A DNA stretch of 34,454 nt from Candidatus Curtissbacteria bacterium RIFCSPHIGHO2_02_FULL_42_15 (GCA_001774865.1 MFBF01000056.1:1-34454); one strand, 5' to 3'. Positions 8,038 to 16,801 are shown, numbered from the stretch's first letter. The notes: generated by a model from the letters alone, not told the origin. A program made the numbers and translations.

Positions 8038-9501
8038 ATGGAGCCGTTGGAGAACTTGAGAAAAATCAGGCTTGATAAGCTTGAAAAAATTAGAAAATTA
8101 AAGGTAGATCCGTATCCTGCAAAAAGCGAAAAAAAACACACTGTTGCCGAATGTCTTAAAGCTCAAGGCAAAAACGTCCAAACAGCCGGCAGAATCATCG
8201 GTTTTCGGGCCCACGGCGGTTCTGCGTTTGCCGATATTTTTGACGAAACAGGCAAAATCCAGCTCTTCTTTTCAAAAAGTCAATTGTCAATTGTCAATTG
8301 TCAATTGTTAGACTTTCTGGACATCGGCGATTTTATAGAAGTTGCGGGGAAAGTTGACAAGACAAAGGCTGGCGAAACTACGGTTTTTGTTGGGGATTTT
8401 GCGCTTCTTGCAAAATCAGTCCGGCCGCTTCCATCAACATGGTATGGGTTAAAAGACGTTGAGGAAAGATACCGCAAAAGGTATCTGGATCTTTTATTAA
8501 ACCCGCAAATCAAAAAAACTTTCGAAATACGGTCAAAAATTATCCAGGCCCACCGCGAATTTCTGCTAAACCGCGGCTACATTGAGGTGGAAACTCCTAC
8601 TTTGCAAAATCTCTACGGCGGGGGACTGGCGAGGCCTTTCAAAACCTACCACAATGCTTTGGGAATTCCGCTTTACATGAGAATTTCCACAGAGCTTTAT
8701 TTGAAAAGACTGATAGTTGCCGGTTTTGAAAAAGTTTTTGAAATCGCCAGGATTTTTAGAAACGAAGGCATTGACAGAAATCATAATCCGGAGTTTACGA
8801 TGCTGGAGACAATGACCGCTTATGCCGACTACCGAGACAGCATGGAATTGGTTGAGACAATGACCGAATATGCAGTCAAAAAGGTTATCGGATCTAAAAA
8901 AGTAAACTATGACAAACACAAAATTGATTTTTCCGTTCCTTGGAAAAAGATGACAATGACGGAGGCGGTTTTTGAGGCAATAGGCATTGATTTTGGGAAA
9001 ATTAAGTCGGACACGGAAGCCAAAAAACAGGCTTCGAAACTTAAGGTTGACCTAAAGCCTTTTCAAAACACCTGGGGTTTGATTCTGGCTGCAATTTTTG
9101 AAGAAAAAGTAGAACAGCAATTGACTCAGCCGACCATAATTTACAATTTTCCGACAGAAACTTCACCGTTGGCAAAACGCGCCAAAGACCCGCGGTTCGT
9201 GGAACGCTTCGAGCATTTCATAGGCGGCATGGAGGCGTCCAACAATTACAGCGAGCTTAATGACCCCGCCGATCTTGTTGAACGTTTTAAGGATGAGAGA
9301 AAGAAGGAAAGACTCGGTGAGGAAGAAGCCCACCAAACAGATACTGATTTTATCGAAGCCTTGGAATACGGCATGCCGCCGACTTCCGGTATTGGGCCTT
9401 CGATGGACAGGTTAGTTATGGTTTTAACCGATTCCGCGTCAATCAAAGATGTCATTCTTTTTCCGACCTTGCGCCCGGCAAAACCGAAAGACAAAAAGTG
9501 A
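8038..9501 (+). CDS. lysS: Lysyl-tRNA synthetase, class II
   Basis: This enzyme charges tRNA-Lys with lysine. The 487-residue protein has the N-terminal OB-fold anticodon-binding domain (about 50-140) and the class II core: motif 1 around NRGYIEVETPTL, motif 2 around FRNEGIDRNHNPEFTMLE, and motif 3 GIGPSMDRLVM. All expected catalytic blocks are present. A perfect 7-base repeat (four copies, 8279-8306) encodes residues in the OB-fold loop between the beta strands. The gene is predicted to be leaderless and heads an operon with two HD-domain genes, overlapping the next gene by 4 bases (GTGA). Confidence 0.97.
   Translation: MEPLENLRKIRLDKLEKIRKLKVDPYPAKSEKKHTVAECLKAQGKNVQTAGRIIGFRAHGGSAFADIFDETGKIQLFFSKSQLSIVNCQLLDFLDIGDFIEVAGKVDKTKAGETTVFVGDFALLAKSVRPLPSTWYGLKDVEERYRKRYLDLLLNPQIKKTFEIRSKIIQAHREFLLNRGYIEVETPTLQNLYGGGLARPFKTYHNALGIPLYMRISTELYLKRLIVAGFEKVFEIARIFRNEGIDRNHNPEFTMLETMTAYADYRDSMELVETMTEYAVKKVIGSKKVNYDKHKIDFSVPWKKMTMTEAVFEAIGIDFGKIKSDTEAKKQASKLKVDLKPFQNTWGLILAAIFEEKVEQQLTQPTIIYNFPTETSPLAKRAKDPRFVERFEHFIGGMEASNNYSELNDPADLVERFKDERKKERLGEEEAHQTDTDFIEALEYGMPPTSGIGPSMDRLVMVLTDSASIKDVILFPTLRPAKPKDKK
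8279..8306 (+). repeat. Heptanucleotide tandem repeat (GTCAATT)4 inside lysS
   Basis: Four perfect tandem copies of GTCAATT lie in the coding frame of lysS, encoding a variable OB-fold loop. Because the unit is 7 bases, gain or loss of one unit would shift the frame. Confidence 0.95.
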
Positions 9502-10076
9502 CAAGAGACGAAGCTTTTAAAATTCTTGAAGAGTTGAAAAATTCCGAGAATATGAAAAAACATGGTCTTGCAGTCGGTTTTGCGATGGCCGCGCTTTATG
9601 ATTATTTCCAAAAAAATAATCCGCCAGCTGACGGACCCGAAATGAAAAAAGGCGATTGGGAGATTGCAGGCATACTACACGATGCAGATTATGAGATTAC
9701 AAACAAATCTTTGGATAGGCATACAGAAGAAACAACTAAAAAATTAAAAGAAATTAAAGCAGATCAGCTAATTATCAATGCAATCCGCTGCCATTGCGAC
9801 AAAGCAGAAAGAAAAACATTGATGGACAAATCAATTTACGCCTGCGATGAACTGACGGGACTAATTGTTGCGGCGGCCCTAGTCCAGCCGGATAAAAAAC
9901 TTAAGTCGGTAAGTGCCGAATCGGTGATGCGTAAATTTAAAGACAAGTCTTTTGCCGCAGGCGCAAACCGTGATCAGATTAATACGTGCGAAACAGGTCT
10001 TAAGATCAACCTTGAGAAATTCGTAGGAATAGTACTTACGGCAATGCAAAAAAATTCAGAAGACTTAGGTCTTTAG
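9498..10076 (+). CDS. HD-domain phosphohydrolase
   Basis: The 192-residue cytoplasmic protein has the HD metal-binding pattern: KKHGLAVGFAM (first His), GILHDADYE (the HD pair) and a later His/Asp set in AIRCHCD and YACDELTGL. These residues resemble the HDIG/metal-dependent phosphohydrolases acting on nucleotides or cyclic dinucleotides. The substrate is not evident. The GTG start overlaps the lysS stop by 4 bases, so it is co-transcribed and probably translationally coupled with lysS. It ends directly at a repeated hairpin that separates it from a second, different HD-domain gene. Confidence 0.8.
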   Translation: MTRDEAFKILEELKNSENMKKHGLAVGFAMAALYDYFQKNNPPADGPEMKKGDWEIAGILHDADYEITNKSLDRHTEETTKKLKEIKADQLIINAIRCHCDKAERKTLMDKSIYACDELTGLIVAAALVQPDKKLKSVSAESVMRKFKDKSFAAGANRDQINTCETGLKINLEKFVGIVLTAMQKNSEDLGL

Positions 10077-10098
10077 TATGATGATACGAATCATCATA
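10077..10098 (+). repeat. ATGATACGAATCAT hairpin, copy 1
   Basis: TATGATGAT ACGA ATCATCATA is a perfect 9-bp stem. It begins the base after the upstream stop codon and ends 14 bases before the next ATG. The same core recurs at 25015-25042 at another gene junction. Confidence 0.8.
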
Positions 10099-10112
10099 GT
10101 GAATTTAGTAAT

Positions 10113-10703
10113 ATGAAAAGAGAAACTTTGAGAAAAATTTTAAAAGTTTTTTTGACATTGCAGTGGGCTAAAGAGTTACCCCGTCAGGGATTCATTGCCC
10201 TTGGATTTAAAAGAAATGAAGCGGATTCTGTGGCGGCTCACTCATGGACGACGGCAATGCTTGCCTATTTTCTGGCAAGTGAGATGAAAAAAGGAGGAAG
10301 CAAAATCAACGTCGATAAAGCTGTAAAAATGGCGCTTTTCCATGATATGGCAGAAACAATAGTCGGTGATGTCGGAACTTTTGTAAAAGGCATGGCCAAG
10401 GGCGCATTTGCTCCGATTGAAGAAGAAGGTCTCAGGTGGCTTGTTTCCGACTTGCCGTCCAAAAAAGAAATTATCACGCTGGTTTCCGAATATATGGACA
10501 GAAAAACACCGGAGGCCAGACTGGTGAAAGTCGCCGATAATTTGGATGCGCTTGCGCAGGCAAAAGGTGTGCCGGCAGCACAAACTGCTCTAAAATATTT
10601 TAAAGAGGTTTACCACATTACCAAAATCCCGTTTCATAAAATTGCTGTCGAGATGATTTTAAAAGACGAAGTTGAACCTGAAAGGAGCTGGCAAAAAAAG
10701 TGA
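10113..10703 (+). CDS. HD-domain nucleotidase, YfbR/HDDC2-like
   Basis: The 196-residue protein fits the HD_3 group (5'-deoxynucleotidase YfbR and HDDC2). It has DSVAAHSW with the first metal His, MALFHDMAETIVGDV with the HD pair and a following GD, and LVKVADNLDALAQAK with the last metal Asp. Known relatives dephosphorylate deoxynucleoside 5'-monophosphates, so nucleotide pool cleaning is a reasonable inference. It follows a hairpin in the lysS operon and overlaps a 30-residue membrane peptide gene by 4 bases. It shares little sequence with the HD gene before it. Confidence 0.8.
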   Translation: MKRETLRKILKVFLTLQWAKELPRQGFIALGFKRNEADSVAAHSWTTAMLAYFLASEMKKGGSKINVDKAVKMALFHDMAETIVGDVGTFVKGMAKGAFAPIEEEGLRWLVSDLPSKKEIITLVSEYMDRKTPEARLVKVADNLDALAQAKGVPAAQTALKYFKEVYHITKIPFHKIAVEMILKDEVEPERSWQKK

Positions 10704-10792
10704 AACTTATTTTTTTATTGATTTTAGTCATCATTGTTTCAATCTTAGCTCTAAACTTCGCATTGGGATTTTTAAACATGGGACTGCGATAA
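10700..10792 (+). CDS. Small membrane peptide (30 residues)
   Basis: A GTG start overlaps the preceding stop (GTGA). The peptide MKLIFLLILVIIVSILALNF, then ALGFLNMGLR, is one hydrophobic helix with a short basic end. An AAGGAG site lies 12 bases upstream of the start. The gap of 15 bases to serS and the 4-base overlap suggest it is a real operon member. The function is unknown; similar one-helix peptides are easily missed by gene finders. Confidence 0.6.
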   Translation: MKLIFLLILVIIVSILALNFALGFLNMGLR

Positions 10793-10807
10793 AATCATAT
10801 TTGAATT

Positions 10808-12040
10808 ATGTTAGATATAAAATTTATTCGCGAAAATCCAAAAGTAGTTTCCGACAAAGCCAGACAAAAGGGCTACCCTGTCGATATCCAAAAGCTTCTC
10901 AAGGTTGATGAGGAAAGAAGAAAGCTGATCGACGAAGTTGATCAGCTCAGGTCACATAGGAAGCTGGCGGCAGATGCGCGTGACGAAAAAAAAGGTAACG
11001 AGATAAAATCAGCATTAAAGTCAAAAGAAAACAAACTCGAAAAACTCCAGGAGGATTTTTACAAATTAATAAGAAACGTTCCGAATATCCCAAAAGATGA
11101 CGTACCTTTCGGCAAAGACGAATCGCAAAATGAAATTGTCAAAACCTGGGGTAAAAAACCGGATTTTGGCTTCAAACCAAAAGACCATATGGAATTGGGA
11201 TTTGCCGAAGATCTGATTGACGTCGAACGGGCGGTAAAAGTATCCGGCTCGCGGTTTTCCTATTTGAAAAACGAGGCAGTACTTCTGGAATTTGCACTTG
11301 TAAAATACGCCTTGGACACACTCTCTGCGGAAAGTTTTATACCAATAATTCCGCCGGTTATTGTCAACAGAAACGTCATTGAAGGGTTGGGTTATCCGGA
11401 ATATTTATCCGGTGAAGGCTATAAACTGGGTGATCAGTATCTGGTTGGTACTGCCGAGCATTCGATTGTTGCCATGCATATGGATGAGACATTCAAAGAT
11501 TCGGATCTGCCAAAAAGATATGTTGGTTTTTCAACATCTTTTCGTAGAGAAGCAGGTTCTTACGGCAAAGACACGCGGGGAATTTTTAGGGTTCATCAGT
11601 TCGACAAATTGGAAATGGTCTCATCTGTTAAAGAAGAAGATGATGACAGGGAAAATGAATTCCTGCTTTCTTTGCAGGAAAAACTTTTTCAATCTTTAGA
11701 AATCCCCTACCAGGTTGTCAAAATGTGTACAGGAGAATTAGGTTTCCCGACTGCCAGAAAATATGATATTGAGGCATGGATCCCGTCTCAGGGAAAATAC
11801 CGTGAAGTTACGTCCGTTTCAACAACCAGCGATTTCCAGTCAAGAAGGCTAAACATTAAATATCAGGCGGGACAAAACAAAAAATTCGTACATATACTAA
11901 ACGGTACGGCATTTGCAATCGGCAGGACGATAATTGCCATTTTGGAAAATTACCAGGCCAAAGACGGGTCGATTGCAGTTCCAAAAGTTCTTCAAAAATA
12001 CACTGGTTTTGCCAAAATTCCCTCAGAAAAAATCGGTTGA
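10808..12040 (+). CDS. serS: Seryl-tRNA synthetase
   Basis: This class II synthetase charges tRNA-Ser. The 410 residues begin with the long N-terminal coiled-coil arm (about 25-105) that grips the tRNA variable arm. The core follows: TAEH, FRREAGSYGKDTRGIFRVHQ (motif 2), EVTSVSTTSDFQSRRLNIKY, and NGTAFAIGRTIIAILENYQ (motif 3). Length and motifs are normal. It is the last gene of the lysS-HD-HD-peptide run and is closed by a strong terminator. Confidence 0.97.
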   Translation: MLDIKFIRENPKVVSDKARQKGYPVDIQKLLKVDEERRKLIDEVDQLRSHRKLAADARDEKKGNEIKSALKSKENKLEKLQEDFYKLIRNVPNIPKDDVPFGKDESQNEIVKTWGKKPDFGFKPKDHMELGFAEDLIDVERAVKVSGSRFSYLKNEAVLLEFALVKYALDTLSAESFIPIIPPVIVNRNVIEGLGYPEYLSGEGYKLGDQYLVGTAEHSIVAMHMDETFKDSDLPKRYVGFSTSFRREAGSYGKDTRGIFRVHQFDKLEMVSSVKEEDDDRENEFLLSLQEKLFQSLEIPYQVVKMCTGELGFPTARKYDIEAWIPSQGKYREVTSVSTTSDFQSRRLNIKYQAGQNKKFVHILNGTAFAIGRTIIAILENYQAKDGSIAVPKVLQKYTGFAKIPSEKIG

Positions 12041-12082
12041 TTTTGGGGTTGACAACCCTTTTTCCACGCAATAATCTTAGAC

Positions 12083-12114
12083 AAAAGCCTCCAGACTGCT
12101 TGTGGAGGCTTTTT
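12083..12114 (+). terminator. Intrinsic terminator after serS
   Basis: AAAAGCCTCCA (12083-12093) pairs with TGGAGGCTTTT (12103-12113) around a 9-base loop, and the 3' arm runs into a T-tract. It is the best terminator in the window. Confidence 0.92.
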
Positions 12115-12128
12115 CTTGTGTGTTAGCT

Positions 12129-12158
12129 TTGATTTAAGCCTCGAATTATTGCTATACT
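12129..12158 (+). promoter_or_regulatory. Promoter of the 51-residue gene and secA
   Basis: TTGATT (12129-12134), an 18-base spacer and TATACT (12153-12158) with a TGC extension. The ATG follows 8 bases after the -10, again predicting a leaderless message. Confidence 0.75.
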
Positions 12159-12166
12159 TGGCTGTC

Positions 12167-12322
12167 ATGAAAGCTGTCCTGAAAGATGATGGAGAATCAG
12201 AAATTACCAGAAAACCAAATAGACAAAAAAGATTATCTCCAAAGATTCACAAAATAGTCCACGAATCAGGAAGATCCACAAAAAGTCTATGGGCAAAGAT
12301 TATAGAAAGGGCCAAAAAGTAA
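12167..12322 (+). CDS. Small basic protein of unknown function
   Basis: The 51-residue lysine- and arginine-rich protein includes NRQKRLSPKIHKIVHESGRS and ends SLWAKIIERAKK. I do not recognise a family. The start is set by a TGC-TATACT box 8 bases upstream of the ATG; the open frame upstream of it overlaps the promoter and is not coding. It ends 4 bases before secA, so the two are co-transcribed. The basic composition would suit nucleic-acid or ribosome contact, but this is only a guess. Confidence 0.65.
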   Translation: MKAVLKDDGESEITRKPNRQKRLSPKIHKIVHESGRSTKSLWAKIIERAKK

Positions 12323-12326
12323 AAAT

Positions 12327-15278
12327 ATGCTAGGAATATTCAGCCGCCTTTTGGATTCAAACGAAAAGCAGATTAAAAAAATTGATCCGCAAATTGCGGT
12401 TATAAACAATCTTGAGAAAAGTGTTGAAAAGCTGACAGACGCAGGCCTTAAGGCAAAAACCCAAGAATTCAGAAAAAGATTAGAAAAAGGGGAAACCTTA
12501 GACGAACTTTTGCCTGAAGCTTTTGCAACAGTCAGAGAAGCTGCCAAAAGAACCCTTGGACAAAGGCATTTTGATGTTCAGCTTTTAGCGGGCATTGTTC
12601 TCCATCAGGGCAAAATTGCCGAGCAGAAAACCGGCGAGGGTAAGACCTTAACGGCATCACTCCCTTTGTATTTAAATTCCCTGGAAGGCAAAGGCGTCCA
12701 TCTGGCAACGGTCAACGATTATCTGGCACGTGTCGGTTTGGGCTGGATGGGGCCGATTTATGAGGCTTTGGGAATTAAAGCCGGCTGTATTATCCAGCAG
12801 GCCTCCTTTGTCTACGATTCCAAATTTGAAGATAAAACACAGACAGACTGGAGACTTCGGCACTTAAAGCCGGTAGAAAAGAAAGATGCCTACTTGGCAG
12901 ATGTCACTTACGGCACAAATAACGAGTTTGGATTTGATTATTTGCGCGACAACATGGTTTGGGAAATTGACGATGTTAACCAAAAAGAGCACTTTTTTGC
13001 AATCGTCGACGAAGCAGATTCAATTCTTATTGATGAGGCGCGAACTCCGCTTATTATCTCTTCGCCAGCGGCCCAGGCAACGGATAAATATTTCCAGTTT
13101 GCCAAGCTTGTTAATGAGCTATCTTCAGATACCGATTATGTTATTGACGAAAAGCTAAAAACGGCAAACCTTACGGAACACGGGATTGCCAAGGTCGAAA
13201 AACGCTTAGGTGTTGCCAATTTATACGAAAAGGATTTTGGAACGATCCACCATATTCAGCAGTCGCTTCGCGCAAGGACATTATTTTCAAAAGACCGCGA
13301 TTACGTTGTCAAAGATGGTGAGATTATCATTGTTGACGAATTTACGGGAAGGTTAATGCCGGGCAGGCGTTGGTCGGAAGGTCTACATCAGGCAATCGAG
13401 GCCAAAGAAGGGGTAAAAGTCCAGCAGGAATCACAGACTCTGGCGACAATTTCTTTCCAGAATTATTTCAGGCTTTATGAAAAACTTGCCGGAATGACGG
13501 GGACCGCAGCAACCGAAGCCGAAGAGTTTCATAAGATCTATAAACTCGAAGTTTTAGTCATCCCCACTAATAAACCGATGATCAGAAAAAATCTTTCGGA
13601 CATCGTTTACAAAACACAAAAGGCAAAGTTTACAGCGGTTGCCAATGATGTTTCCGAAAGGCACAACAAGGGGCAGCCGGTTTTAATCGGGACAACATCG
13701 ATTGAGAAAAACGAATTTTTAGCCGGCCTTTTGAAAAGAAAAGGTATTCCTCACCAAATCTTAAATGCCAAGAATCACCAAAAGGAAGCAGAAACTATCG
13801 CCGCGGCAGGCATTAAGAGTAATGTTACTTTGGCAACCAACATTGCAGGGAGAGGTGTTGACATAATTTTAGGCGGTAACCCTCCAACAGATAAGTTGGG
13901 TAGGCCAAAAACAACCGGCCCGGAATTTAAAAAATGGCAGAAAGATCATGAAGAAGTAATTAAACTAGGCGGCCTTCACGTTATCGGTACTGAGCGTCAT
14001 GAAGCCAGGCGTATCGATAACCAGTTGCGCGGCCGGTCCGGCCGGCAGGGCGATCCCGGCTCCAGTCGTTTTTTTGTTTCTCTGGAGGATGATATTATGA
14101 GGCTTTTTGGCGGGGAGCAGATTGCCAAAATTATGACCGCTTTCAAACTTCCGGAAGATACCCCGATTGAACACGGCATGGTCTCGAAGGCTATCGAAAA
14201 TGCGCAGGTTAAAGTCGAAACCCACAATTTTGACATCAGAAAGCACCTAGTCGAGTATGACGACGTTGCCAATAAACAACGGGAAATAATTTACGGGGCA
14301 AGGCGGGAAATTTTAAAAAGTATTAGCGATGAGGGGAAAGCCAAAGAGCTGAAGGAAGATTTGCTTTCAAAGATTAAAAAGGAGGTAGAAAATTTAATCC
14401 TAATAAACTTTCCGGAAGAGGGACAAAAGGCAGATTACGAGAAAATTATCAAAGAATTCGCAACGATTGTCCCATTTGACGAAGTTTCCCAAAAGAAACT
14501 CCTTGAAGATTCCTCAAAAATTAAGGATCCTCAAAAACTTGTTGAATTTTTAGATAATTTGGCAGTCAAGGTTTATGAAGACCGGGAAAAATCGCTAAGT
14601 GAAAAGGTGGCCCGCGACATTGAGAAGTTTGTCAGTTTATCTGTTGTGGATACACTTTGGATTGAGCATCTGGATACTCTCGAGGATTTGCGTGAAGGAA
14701 TCGGACTTAGAGCAGCAGGCCAGAGAGATCCCTTGGTTGAGTATAAGCAGGAGGCCTTTTCCCTCTTTGAAAAGCTGATGGTCTCTATTGACTACGAAAT
14801 TGTCCACAGGATTTACAAGGTTCAGGTGCGGCAGGAACCAAAAATCGAGGAAATTGAGGAAAAAGGCGTTGAAGTCCATCCCGAGGCAAAACTTGAATCC
14901 GGTAATTCTCCACAACCAACACTCGACGCGTCCCAAGAGCCTGATGGACCCCGCCCGCCAGCGACTGATGCCGCAGGCTATGTCGGACAGGCAACAGCTC
15001 AGTCTCCTGTTGAAAAAGATCCGACGGAAATGTCCGATGAAGAGCTGGAGGCGGAAATTCAAAAACTTGAAGCTCTCGAGAGAAGTTCACAGTCAACAGT
15101 TGAAAGTCAACAGTCAGGCGTAGTTAATCCTTTTGAATCCCTAAACCGGAAGCCTTTAACTGTCAACAAAATCGGCAGAAACGACCCATGCCCCTGCGGA
15201 GCAATAGACCCAAATACGAAAAATCCCTATAAATGGAAAAAGTGCGGTCTCGTAGGCGCCCCGTATCACAAAGGTTAA
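12327..15278 (+). CDS. secA: Preprotein translocase ATPase SecA
   Basis: SecA drives export of unfolded preproteins through SecYEG. The 983-residue protein has the DEAD motor: TGEGKT Walker A (102-107) and VDEADSILIDEARTP (227-241). Motif blocks such as RGVDIILGG and the GGLHVIGTERHEARRIDNQL region that leads into QLRGRSGRQGDPGSS follow, then the wing and scaffold domains. It ends in a zinc-binding tail (DPCPCG, KKCG, YHKG). Between about 845 and 950 there is an acidic, Pro/Gln/Ser-rich linker containing five degenerate heptamer repeats. Family-typical length. The many exported proteins in the window are its likely clients. Confidence 0.97.
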   Translation: MLGIFSRLLDSNEKQIKKIDPQIAVINNLEKSVEKLTDAGLKAKTQEFRKRLEKGETLDELLPEAFATVREAAKRTLGQRHFDVQLLAGIVLHQGKIAEQKTGEGKTLTASLPLYLNSLEGKGVHLATVNDYLARVGLGWMGPIYEALGIKAGCIIQQASFVYDSKFEDKTQTDWRLRHLKPVEKKDAYLADVTYGTNNEFGFDYLRDNMVWEIDDVNQKEHFFAIVDEADSILIDEARTPLIISSPAAQATDKYFQFAKLVNELSSDTDYVIDEKLKTANLTEHGIAKVEKRLGVANLYEKDFGTIHHIQQSLRARTLFSKDRDYVVKDGEIIIVDEFTGRLMPGRRWSEGLHQAIEAKEGVKVQQESQTLATISFQNYFRLYEKLAGMTGTAATEAEEFHKIYKLEVLVIPTNKPMIRKNLSDIVYKTQKAKFTAVANDVSERHNKGQPVLIGTTSIEKNEFLAGLLKRKGIPHQILNAKNHQKEAETIAAAGIKSNVTLATNIAGRGVDIILGGNPPTDKLGRPKTTGPEFKKWQKDHEEVIKLGGLHVIGTERHEARRIDNQLRGRSGRQGDPGSSRFFVSLEDDIMRLFGGEQIAKIMTAFKLPEDTPIEHGMVSKAIENAQVKVETHNFDIRKHLVEYDDVANKQREIIYGARREILKSISDEGKAKELKEDLLSKIKKEVENLILINFPEEGQKADYEKIIKEFATIVPFDEVSQKKLLEDSSKIKDPQKLVEFLDNLAVKVYEDREKSLSEKVARDIEKFVSLSVVDTLWIEHLDTLEDLREGIGLRAAGQRDPLVEYKQEAFSLFEKLMVSIDYEIVHRIYKVQVRQEPKIEEIEEKGVEVHPEAKLESGNSPQPTLDASQEPDGPRPPATDAAGYVGQATAQSPVEKDPTEMSDEELEAEIQKLEALERSSQSTVESQQSGVVNPFESLNRKPLTVNKIGRNDPCPCGAIDPNTKNPYKWKKCGLVGAPYHKG
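15084..15118 (+). repeat. Degenerate heptanucleotide repeat inside secA
   Basis: Five consecutive 7-base units, AGTTCAC, AGTCAAC, AGTTGAA, AGTCAAC, AGTCAGG, encode part of the Ser/Gln-rich linker ahead of the zinc-binding tail. Confidence 0.85.
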
Positions 15279-15299
15279 AAAATCCGCTTCGCATAAATA

Positions 15300-15329
15300 T
15301 TGACACCCAGCATTCAAATTGAAGATACT
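15300..15329 (+). promoter_or_regulatory. Promoter of the membrane glycosyltransferase gene
   Basis: TTGACA (15300-15305), an 18-base spacer and GATACT (15324-15329). The ATG at 15341 follows 11 bases after the -10. This excludes an in-frame TTG at 15329 as the start. Confidence 0.75.
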
Positions 15330-15340
15330 TGCAACATCAT

Positions 15341-16801
15341 ATGCCGCGCAGAACATATGCAATTGCCGCTAAATGGCTTCCTTTGGTTTTAATCATAGGT
15401 ATCGCATTATTTTTCAGGCTTTATAAACTTCGGGAATTTTACATCTTTGAGCATGATCAGGATCTTTACTCCTTCATAGTCAGAGACATTTTATCGGGGC
15501 ATTTTAGGCTTATCGGGCAGTTGACCAGTATCGAGGGTGTTTTTATCGGCCCCCTTTATTATTATCTGCTGGCGCCGTTTTATGTCTTGTTTGGCTACCA
15601 TCCGCTTTCTGCCTATTTTGTTGCAACTCCAGTCGCAGTCGCTGTCCTTCTTAGCATCTATTATGTTTTTTATAAACTTTTTAGTTCGAAAGCTGCCTTA
15701 ATCGGTGTATTTTTATATGCAAGTTCTTTGCCTCTTGCCTTTTTTGACCGATGGATTGTACCTACTCAGCCGACCATTCTTTGGTCGGTTTGGTATCTAT
15801 ATGCACTATTTATAACTTTAAAGGGTGACAGAAAAGGTCTTGTAATGTTTGGGATTCTGGCAGGGTTAATATGGCATATTCATGTAGCTTTGCTTCCCCT
15901 GTTGCTTTTGGTTCCTGTCTCAATATTTTTTGCAAAGATAAAATATGAAAGAAAATATATTTTTTGGGCGGTTGGTTTTTTTGTTTTTCTGACTTTGCCC
16001 TTTTGGTTATTTGAAATAAGGTATGGATTCCAGCAGATAGCCGGACTTGTCGCATCAATCGGCCAGGATAGAAACGGTATAAAAGGTGTCGAGAGATTTT
16101 TCTTAGCCGTCGACGGGGCTTCAATTGGCTTTGCAAAATTTATTACCTACAAATGGAAGGCACCGTATTTTGTTGTTTATTTTTTTCTGTCTTTGCCTTT
16201 AATTTTTTTGGTAAAGAAGCAACTTTTGTCAAAAAACCAGATTAAAATACTTGCGCTTTGGATGATTTTGATTATCGCAACGCAATTTGCCTCAAAAAGG
16301 GCAATTTCCGATTACTACTTTAATAATTTGGTAGTGGTATCACTGGCGGTAACATCTCTGTTTCTTTCAGAAGTCTCCAAAGTGAAAAGATCCGGAATTT
16401 TAATCGGTCTAACTTTAATAATTTTCGGTTTTTACAATCTTTATCTTCTGTTTTCAGAAAATTCAAATGACGGTTATTTTTACAAGGAAAGACTGGTTCA
16501 AAATATTAAAGAGGACGCAACCAAAAGAAATTTTGCGTGTATAGGCGTAAATTACATTGCCGGCTTTGGATCAGGGGTTGGGTTTAGGTATCTTTTGTGG
16601 TATTTTAACCTCAAGACCGTTAAGCCCAGTCTCGAAATTCCGGTTTATAATATTTACATTCCTTTTTATAATTATTTTCCGCAGCCGCAAATAAATTACG
16701 GACTGTTTGGGCTCAAACATCCTGAAGAACGCAACTATAATTTCACAAAATGCGCTGACCCCTCTTATCAAGAACAGCCATTATTGGGTTTTGTCGACTG
16801 A
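15341..16801 (+). CDS. Membrane glycosyltransferase, GT39/PMT (ArnT-like) type
   Basis: The 486-residue protein has about ten hydrophobic segments. After the first membrane helix comes FYIFEHDQDLYSF, an acidic loop in the position of the catalytic Asp/Glu motif of polyprenyl-phosphate-dependent glycosyltransferases. The remainder is a run of membrane helices and a C-terminal extracytoplasmic tail rich in Tyr and Phe. Such enzymes transfer sugars from a lipid-linked donor to proteins, lipids or glycans outside the membrane. The acceptor is unknown; the abundant Ser/Thr-rich surface proteins nearby are plausible targets by inference only. The start is chosen by promoter position. Stop is TGA. 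Confidence 0.8.
   Translation: MPRRTYAIAAKWLPLVLIIGIALFFRLYKLREFYIFEHDQDLYSFIVRDILSGHFRLIGQLTSIEGVFIGPLYYYLLAPFYVLFGYHPLSAYFVATPVAVAVLLSIYYVFYKLFSSKAALIGVFLYASSLPLAFFDRWIVPTQPTILWSVWYLYALFITLKGDRKGLVMFGILAGLIWHIHVALLPLLLLVPVSIFFAKIKYERKYIFWAVGFFVFLTLPFWLFEIRYGFQQIAGLVASIGQDRNGIKGVERFFLAVDGASIGFAKFITYKWKAPYFVVYFFLSLPLIFLVKKQLLSKNQIKILALWMILIIATQFASKRAISDYYFNNLVVVSLAVTSLFLSEVSKVKRSGILIGLTLIIFGFYNLYLLFSENSNDGYFYKERLVQNIKEDATKRNFACIGVNYIAGFGSGVGFRYLLWYFNLKTVKPSLEIPVYNIYIPFYNYFPQPQINYGLFGLKHPEERNYNFTKCADPSYQEQPLLGFVD

Noticed and set aside
8279-8306. CRISPR array or minisatellite from the tandem repeats
   Set aside because: Units are 7 or 18 bases with no spacers, and no cas genes are present.
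12049-12114. Tiny RNA gene: TTGACA and TAATCT boxes followed at once by the serS terminator
   Set aside because: The -10 matches in only three of six positions and the product would be about 30 bases of terminator; the terminator is explained by serS.
15329-15340. TTG start for the membrane glycosyltransferase
   Set aside because: It lies at the last base of the -10 box, upstream of any possible transcript start. TTG 25468 and TTG 17573 were likewise set aside in favour of nearby ATG codons.
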